From: SB21 sp964535295
Lineage (GTDB): Bacteria; CLD3; SB21
Direction of reading: 5' to 3'
NCBI GenBank assembly: GCA_964535295.1
Contig: CAZHUW010000102.1
Coordinates: 1 to 12,226, forward strand
Length of the DNA stretch: 12,226 nucleotides
In this document: one piece after another, positions 6,473-12,226 of the stretch
How positions within the stretch are numbered: position 1 is the stretch's first letter
Layout of the letters: each line of letters starts with the position of its first letter
The notes under the pieces: model-generated
The model's database searches: none
What the model was told of the DNA's origin: nothing
Seen by the model: only the letters and a program-made list of their open reading frames with translations
Made by a program: the position numbers and the translations under genes

Positions 6473-9400
6473 ATGCGAAATAGAATTTTCTTATTATTGA
6501 TTACTTGTGTTATATCCGGCCATTTGGCTGCGCAGACGAACATCCCTATCCCGTCAAAGATACTCTGCACCAAATTTCAACGGAACAGCCTTTTCATCGG
6601 AACGGAGTCGCAGGGTGTTTTTGTGATTAAAGACATTTTTGACGCATCGCTGATCCCAGTATCCAAAAATGTTCCCGGCCTTCCTGCAAAAATAAACGAT
6701 CTTGTCTTTAAGGATGATAGTTCCTGGGCGGCCGCAACCGACGAAGGGCTTTTTATCATTGCGAACGACCGCATTACGGAATCCTTCGATCTTAATAAAG
6801 GTTTGCCATCCAGCGTGATTCAAGGCCTGGAAGTCTCTCCCAACGGCTCTCTGTGGGTCGGTACCAATAAAGGGCTGGGTCACTTTTTTCGAAACACCTA
6901 CAAATCGTACAATCAAAATCTCGGCCTGCCGGACGACGATATCCGTTTTTTACGTTCGGACAACAATAACCGGGTCTGGGTTGTCACGGCCAAAGGACTC
7001 ACACGCATCGATGACGGTAAGATAAAAGTTTTTCCTCAAAGAGGTATCGTCAGTCTTACGCTGGATCAGGACGGAATCCCGTATTTCGGTCTGGCTGAGG
7101 GCGGTATCGCCTATTTAAAAAACGACTCGGTTACAATATTAAGGCAATTCCAACGCCCCGTTTTCCATTATCTTTACACCGACGATATTCAGCGTATCCG
7201 GTGCCTCAATTCTGACACCATGCTCTTGGAATTGACCAAACAAAAAGAGAACCCCTTTTTATCAAACCTGACGGACGGTTTCAATGAAATCAAACAAATA
7301 AGACCTAACCGTCTGGCCATTGATATAGCAGGAAATAGTTATTTCTTTGCCGATTTTAATATCCTGATCAAGCACAATGCAGGCGAGGAAAAATCGTATG
7401 CTGAAAGGCTTCTTTCTCTCGCGGAAGAAAACACCTATCTCGGGTGCTATGAAGAAGCGAAGTTCTATTATGAATTACTGACCGCCAGACTCAACATTCA
7501 GGATCCGGCCGTTCTACGGAATTTTGCCGCCACGCTGGAAAAGCTGGGAGAGAATGACAAAGCCATCCAGATGTATGAGAAGGCCGTTGCTCAATCGGAT
7601 AAATTTTCCGATCAGATTTATCAGAATGCCCTGCAATCCTCCCGTTTTGCGCTTGTCAACCTCTATGCGGCGCAAAACCCTGTGAAGGCTGAAGAACTTT
7701 TGCGGCAACTGATCGGATCCGGCGGATCAACGGCAGAAAAAGCATCGCTGCAACTGGCCGATTTCCATTTAACTAAAAAAGACACTCTCAATGCTATACA
7801 ACAGTACAAAAATCATATTCGTTCTCATCCAACAGGTCAATATCTTGTAAAAGCTCAAAATAAATTGATGTTCCTTTACGAAGCGAAGAAGGATCCGCAG
7901 TTTGCAACGCTTCAGGATACGCTTTTCCATCACCCTTCAGATCTGGAGCAGATCTACGTTTTCGATTCTATTTATCAGATCCATCATTTTGAAACTCTTC
8001 TGGAGTCTTACGAGGACCGATTTCCCGATTTGAATAAAGGTCGCTATATATTTGACCATAATATCACCTGCGCTTTTCTTGAGAATCAGACATTATGGTT
8101 AGGAACCAACGGCGGCGGCGTTATCCGGATCAGCCCGGTTCTGACAGAAAAAACGATCACCTACGCCGTCACAATATTCACAGCCGACAGCGGGCTTGTG
8201 AGCAATTATGTAAACGATATCGTGGTTGATGCAAAAGGAAATAAATGGTTCAGCTGCGGCACGGTCAACGAACAAGGAAAAGAAACTGGCGGCCTTTCAA
8301 AATTTGACAATTTCAAATGGACCAAATTTACCGCCCAGCTGGGATTTGTAAGCAATCGTATTCTCAGCGCAACGACAACCAAATCGAAGATCTACGTTGC
8401 AAACCCAAAAGGCCTTTTTGCGGCTGCGAATGTGAATTATCCCAGCTGGTATAAGATTACCGTACCTGCAAACATCATCCCTGAAAAGCTGATTACCGAT
8501 CAGCGCGAAACCTTATGGTTCCTGTCCGGTAACAAGATCTATTCGGGGTCCGAACAGAAAAAATTCACTGAAGTTCCTTTTGATTCGACCGCATTATCAC
8601 TGAATCTCCGGATCAACCGGATCCAGATCGATGAATCCGGAGGCGTGGCCGCCCTGACCAGTGCCGGTGTTTACAAATTTGTTAACGGTATATTCAAAAT
8701 TTACCTGGAACCGAAAGACTCCACCGACAAGAATATTCGCGCATATCTTGTGGATCAGAGCGGCCATATATTTTGGGGGCAATCGGGCAAAATGGCTCGC
8801 CAAACAGAACAAACCTCCATTCCCTACACCTCTCGCGACGGTCTCCCATCGGATACCGTCCTGTGCATCTTTCCTTTCTATAAAGAACGGATCGTTGTGA
8901 CAAACCGAGGCGTTTGGTATCAAAGCGAATCCGCGCGGGATACGGTGCAGTGGCTGAAGGCCGTTGATAAAGAACTACGGACGGCGATGTCGGTACAGAA
9001 CTGGAACCGCATTCGAACGATCAGCCGCTCCATGTACAAACAAAATATCGAGCCGGATTACTTCGTTTATCAGATCGCAAGAAGTTATGAAAGCGAAAAT
9101 AAACCCGTAGAAAGTCTAAATTATCTCAACGATTACCTGCGTTCCAAAGGCCGGACAAAATTCGTTAATGAATACGCATTTTTCCGCTTAGCGAAAGCGT
9201 TTGAAAAACTTCATGATTATGAACGTGCCGCGGCGATCTACGACGGAATGATTCGCGCTTTTTCCGGCACCTCATCCGAGCGCGACCTGAAGCTTCAGGA
9301 TCCGGCGCCCGCCGTTTGCGATGTAACAACTGAAAGGAATGCCCTGATAAAAAACCTGGAGAACAGTTACGTCGCGCTTGCCGTAAATCTGTTTGACAAT

Positions 9401-11680
9401 AAAAAAACGGATCAGGCACTTCAGATCTTCAAAAGAATCCCCTCGACCTTTGTTAACTCGGAGCATGCGGCGGCCCGTACACACTTGTATGCTTATACGG
9501 ATTCAATGCGCCTGTCCGGGGACATCAACGGCCTGCTGAAAGTTCAGCGTATCTTCACACGTTATTATCCCGATCCGAATGACCCGCGATATGCACAGAC
9601 CTTATACGCAAGCGGCATAGGTTACCAAAAACTGGATCAACACCGTGACGCCAGCCACGTCTTTCGCGAACTCATCAGCCTGCCGAAGATCATTCTTCTC
9701 CGCCCGGAACTTGCCGCGTTATTCGAACGCACGACACAAATGGCGGAACTGGGGCTTCGCACCTCCGGCGGCTTCTCCGAAACCAATAGTATCAACACGA
9801 TGGAATTCGAGGGTAATTTTCTGTGGCTCGGCACGTCGAAAGGGATCGTTCGATGGGACATGAGCGGCGGAGGGTATAAGAAGATAACATCTCAGAATGG
9901 ACTGCTCAGCGATTACGTGTACGCCATGCTTATCGATTCCAGCGGCGGGAAGTGGTTCGCCACCTCCAATCTGGGAAGCGCCTCAGCATCCGGCGGTATC
10001 TCTTATTTTGACGGTGAATCAATTACCAATTACACCACCGCCAACGGCCTGGCCAGCAATCAAGTCCGTGCGATCGCCCAGGATAAAAACGGCGCGATCT
10101 GGATCGGAACCGACGCCGGCGTTAGTAAATTTGAGAATCAAAAATGGACGAATTACGACCTCAAAAAAACGCACGATTTCAACACGGTGACCGATCTTTA
10201 TTTTGACAAAGACGGGCAGTTGTGGATCAGTCTGATGCCGATAACCGATTACGAGAGCCAAACAGGCGGAGTTATAAAATTTGATCCGATCAAGCCAACC
10301 GTGTATCTGAAAAAGAACGGATTGAATTCCAACGCCGTCAAATCCATTAATGCCGATCCGAACGGCCAGTTGTGGTTCTCGACCGGAAAAGGTTTATCCA
10401 TTTTAGATCCAGCCGCTGATGTCTGGAAAACGATCACAAAAAAAGACGGTCTCATTTCAGACAATATCCGGTCGGTTGAAGGACTCGGATCAAATCCGCT
10501 TTGGATCGCAACAGACCAGGGATTGATGAGCTGGACCAACCCGACGGCGTTGGCAACGCGTTCCGTCGAAGCGGACAACACGCAGGTTAAAAAAGTTTAT
10601 TCAGAGAAAGAAGGACTTGCTACCAACGATATACGCGTCATTCGTTCGCATCCGGAATTCGGCACGTGGATCGGAAGCAAACGCGGAACTTTCAGCGTGG
10701 GTAATTTCGCAGCCGCCTCCGAAGAAAAAGACACGCAAGGCCGCAACAACAAACTCTTTGAGGTCAGTACGGAATCGGAAGCCTTATTTGATCGTGCGCA
10801 GAAATACATCGAGCAGGGCGATTACGATAAAGCGCGCGAAGTGTACCTGGACGTGCTCGACCGCGTGTCCAACAGCGAATGGACGGACGACGCGACCTAT
10901 TTGTTAGCCAAATCCTACGAACTGGAAGGTAAATACGAGGAAGCGGAAAAAACGTACCAGAAACTGGTTAACGAACATCCTGAAAGCGACTTAGTGGCGA
11001 ACGCTTACATCGGTTTGGGAACGATCTACGAAAAACAAAAGGATTTTGACAAAGCGGAAAAAGCTTTTACATCGGCTGAAACCGCCGCCAAAGATAAGGC
11101 GACCGTCGAGCAGGCACGAATCCTGACGGAAAAAGCAAAAGTCAAGTTGGTCACAAGCGCACGCGCCGCAACCGAGGATCTCGCCCAGCAGATCTCGCAA
11201 AAATATGTCGAATTGGAACAGGCAAAGTCGGATGATGAGCGAAACCGCATCAAAGCCGAAATAGCCGCGCTGGAAGCCAGGGCCAATGTCAGCGCAAAAG
11301 CCGGCGGGTTTCAAATGAATCTCTACAAAGTACGTGAAGGCGAAAGCCTGTGGTACCTGAGCGAGAAATTCCTCGGTGATGCAAAAAAATGGCAAGATTT
11401 TTTTATTGCCAACGAAGGAAAAATATCCGATCCGAATCTCATCGTGACCGGGCAAACCATTGTGGTGTTAACGGTTGAAAAGGGATACCAAGAAAAAATG
11501 GATAAATTCCTTTTCTATGAAATAACTCCCGGCGAGGATCTGGAAACGATCGCAGCGAAGCTATACGGCGATAAAGAGAAATGGAAAGCCATTTACGAAA
11601 TGAACAAAGAAAAACTCCCTTCTTCGCCCAGAAAGAGCCTGGCGAAAATGAAGATCATTATTCCCGTGTATGAACAATAG
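6473..11680 (+). CDS. Giant exported protein: three beta-propellers alternating with TPR blocks, coiled coil and two LysM domains
   Basis: Protein of 1735 aa with signal peptide MRNRIFLLLITCVISGHLAA. Propeller 1 spans about 25-305 (SLWVGTNKGL, VWVVTAKGLTRI), TPR block 1 about 306-520, propeller 2 about 525-822 (LWLGTNGGGVIRI), TPR block 2 about 823-1098, propeller 3 about 1099-1412 (IWIGTDAGVSKF, LWIATDQGLMSW), TPR block 3 about 1433-1560 and an Ala/Glu/Lys-rich coiled coil about 1560-1606. Two LysM domains close it: about 1616-1666 (YKVREGESLWYLSEKFLGD) and 1680-1733 (YEITPGEDLETIAAKLYGD). Blade motifs resemble the two-component regulator propeller (Reg_prop) repeat, and I count seven blades in each. 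Unlike hybrid sensor kinases there is no Y_Y_Y domain, no internal transmembrane helix and no kinase. LysM binds peptidoglycan glycan chains, so the protein is probably wall-anchored in the periplasm. It follows the CHAT gene by 15 bp; the AGAGG at 6456-6460 is too distant for a good ribosome site. Function unknown; sensor or scaffold is inference. Confidence 0.9.
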   Translation: MRNRIFLLLITCVISGHLAAQTNIPIPSKILCTKFQRNSLFIGTESQGVFVIKDIFDASLIPVSKNVPGLPAKINDLVFKDDSSWAAATDEGLFIIANDRITESFDLNKGLPSSVIQGLEVSPNGSLWVGTNKGLGHFFRNTYKSYNQNLGLPDDDIRFLRSDNNNRVWVVTAKGLTRIDDGKIKVFPQRGIVSLTLDQDGIPYFGLAEGGIAYLKNDSVTILRQFQRPVFHYLYTDDIQRIRCLNSDTMLLELTKQKENPFLSNLTDGFNEIKQIRPNRLAIDIAGNSYFFADFNILIKHNAGEEKSYAERLLSLAEENTYLGCYEEAKFYYELLTARLNIQDPAVLRNFAATLEKLGENDKAIQMYEKAVAQSDKFSDQIYQNALQSSRFALVNLYAAQNPVKAEELLRQLIGSGGSTAEKASLQLADFHLTKKDTLNAIQQYKNHIRSHPTGQYLVKAQNKLMFLYEAKKDPQFATLQDTLFHHPSDLEQIYVFDSIYQIHHFETLLESYEDRFPDLNKGRYIFDHNITCAFLENQTLWLGTNGGGVIRISPVLTEKTITYAVTIFTADSGLVSNYVNDIVVDAKGNKWFSCGTVNEQGKETGGLSKFDNFKWTKFTAQLGFVSNRILSATTTKSKIYVANPKGLFAAANVNYPSWYKITVPANIIPEKLITDQRETLWFLSGNKIYSGSEQKKFTEVPFDSTALSLNLRINRIQIDESGGVAALTSAGVYKFVNGIFKIYLEPKDSTDKNIRAYLVDQSGHIFWGQSGKMARQTEQTSIPYTSRDGLPSDTVLCIFPFYKERIVVTNRGVWYQSESARDTVQWLKAVDKELRTAMSVQNWNRIRTISRSMYKQNIEPDYFVYQIARSYESENKPVESLNYLNDYLRSKGRTKFVNEYAFFRLAKAFEKLHDYERAAAIYDGMIRAFSGTSSERDLKLQDPAPAVCDVTTERNALIKNLENSYVALAVNLFDNKKTDQALQIFKRIPSTFVNSEHAAARTHLYAYTDSMRLSGDINGLLKVQRIFTRYYPDPNDPRYAQTLYASGIGYQKLDQHRDASHVFRELISLPKIILLRPELAALFERTTQMAELGLRTSGGFSETNSINTMEFEGNFLWLGTSKGIVRWDMSGGGYKKITSQNGLLSDYVYAMLIDSSGGKWFATSNLGSASASGGISYFDGESITNYTTANGLASNQVRAIAQDKNGAIWIGTDAGVSKFENQKWTNYDLKKTHDFNTVTDLYFDKDGQLWISLMPITDYESQTGGVIKFDPIKPTVYLKKNGLNSNAVKSINADPNGQLWFSTGKGLSILDPAADVWKTITKKDGLISDNIRSVEGLGSNPLWIATDQGLMSWTNPTALATRSVEADNTQVKKVYSEKEGLATNDIRVIRSHPEFGTWIGSKRGTFSVGNFAAASEEKDTQGRNNKLFEVSTESEALFDRAQKYIEQGDYDKAREVYLDVLDRVSNSEWTDDATYLLAKSYELEGKYEEAEKTYQKLVNEHPESDLVANAYIGLGTIYEKQKDFDKAEKAFTSAETAAKDKATVEQARILTEKAKVKLVTSARAATEDLAQQISQKYVELEQAKSDDERNRIKAEIAALEARANVSAKAGGFQMNLYKVREGESLWYLSEKFLGDAKKWQDFFIANEGKISDPNLIVTGQTIVVLTVEKGYQEKMDKFLFYEITPGEDLETIAAKLYGDKEKWKAIYEMNKEKLPSSPRKSLAKMKIIIPVYEQ

Positions 11681-11691
11681 TCTTTAAAATT

Positions 11692-12226
11692 CTAAAATCT
11701 TTCCTTTGGAGCTATGCCGCGTGACGGCCGAATCCGTCTCATAAATTCGGGTATAACGGAATCTGACACGATCCATGTCCCTTCGTAATACTCTTCCATG
11801 TTTCTAAAACTGCATAACATTCCTTCGGCTGTTGTCGGATCGGAGTGTGACATGAACTGAAAATGCAGATGCGGCATGGTCGAATTTCCTGAGTTTCCGA
11901 CACGACCGATCTCATCTCCGGATTTTACCCGATCACCCTCACGAACACAAACACTGCCTCTTTTCAAATGACCATACATAGCCGACCCTGCGTCCCCCTC
12001 AATAATGACATAATTTCCGGTCAATGGCCGGAAATCAGAATTGACGGGACCCCGGGCTAAAAATTGCGATCTTATTAGTTCCCAAATAGCATTCACCTTT
12101 TGCCTGTCCGGCCAACCCTCTCCAACATGCTTGACTTGGCCCGCGAATGATGACTTGACGGGCGCATCCCAGCAATGGAAAGACTGTGCGTTCATTATCC
12201 AAAAAAAATGCCGCCAGATCGAGTTG
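11692..12226 (-). CDS. M23 family (LytM-type) metallopeptidase domain protein, N-terminus beyond window
   Basis: The M23 signature is clear: VREGDRVKSGDEIGRVGNSG followed by NSTMPHLHFQF, where HLH gives the HxH zinc/catalytic motif. Upstream, NYVIIEGDAGSAMYGHL is the central strand pair, and SFHCWDAPVKSSFAGQV has the usual H-x-x-D-x-P-V…G-x-V shape of the first zinc-binding segment. Such enzymes cut peptide cross-links of peptidoglycan, though many family members are regulators or have other peptide substrates. The first in-window ATG is at 12195, but the frame stays open to the right edge (codons for NSIWRHFFW precede it) and starting there would leave the M23 fold with almost no N-terminus, so I treat the gene as 5'-incomplete. 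It converges on the propeller/LysM gene with only 11 bp between the stop codons and no clear terminator between them. Confidence 0.85.
   Translation of the reverse strand, partial: NSIWRHFFWIMNAQSFHCWDAPVKSSFAGQVKHVGEGWPDRQKVNAIWELIRSQFLARGPVNSDFRPLTGNYVIIEGDAGSAMYGHLKRGSVCVREGDRVKSGDEIGRVGNSGNSTMPHLHFQFMSHSDPTTAEGMLCSFRNMEEYYEGTWIVSDSVIPEFMRRIRPSRGIAPKERF

Noticed and set aside
6473..11680. Hybrid two-component sensor kinase
   Set aside because: The propeller motifs suggest it, but there is no Y_Y_Y domain, no internal transmembrane helix, and no HisKA/HATPase or receiver domain; the C-terminus is coiled coil plus LysM.
11681..11710. Bidirectional terminator between the convergent genes
   Set aside because: The 11-bp spacer and flanks are AT-rich but contain no GC-rich stem of useful length.
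12193..12195. ATG at 12195 as the true start of the M23 protein
   Set aside because: The frame is open to the window edge, the ATG has only a weak GGAT before it, and the first zinc-ligand segment would lie just seven residues from the start.

Overview
The window looks like chromosomal DNA of a Gram-negative bacterium from the Bacteroidetes/FCB side of the tree (Bacteroidetes, Ignavibacteria, KSB1-like and relatives cannot be separated by eye). Three things point there: a promoter of the TTTG / TAnnTTTG type ahead of the large operon, weak or absent Shine-Dalgarno sequences on several genes, and a gene mix of secreted TPR-CHAT, two-component-regulator-type beta-propellers, a DUF5683-like membrane protein and a CAT-type amino acid permease with an N-terminus typical of that group. 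No RNA gene, CRISPR array, IS element or prophage feature was seen.

Layout. From 1 to about 3340 all genes lie on the minus strand. Read in their own direction they are a small GIY-YIG protein (3339-2986), a membrane-anchored Acg-like nitroreductase (2936-1731), a small DUF5683-like membrane protein (1646-1134), a non-coding gap with a perfect 11-bp inverted repeat (1060-1094), and the N-terminal two thirds of an APC/CAT amino acid permease that runs off the left edge (910 to 1). A 145-bp divergent control region (3340-3484) follows. On the plus strand there is then a two-gene operon covering 8.2 kb: an exported TPR-CHAT (caspase/separase-like) protease of 990 aa, and, 15 bp later, an exported 1735-aa protein. 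By my blade count that protein contains three seven-bladed beta-propellers alternating with three TPR blocks, followed by a coiled coil and two C-terminal LysM domains. Convergent to it, 11 bp away, is an M23 (LytM-type) metallopeptidase domain that runs off the right edge.

How the genes may work together. The CHAT protease and the propeller/TPR/LysM protein are almost certainly co-transcribed, both carry signal peptides, and both are rich in protein-interaction repeats. The simplest reading, which is inference, is an envelope-located sensing or scaffolding module: the LysM pair holds the giant protein on peptidoglycan, the propellers and TPRs bind ligands or partners, and the CHAT protease is recruited to it or cleaves it or a client. 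This pair is the most interesting content of the window. The minus-strand genes look like ordinary housekeeping or accessory genes.
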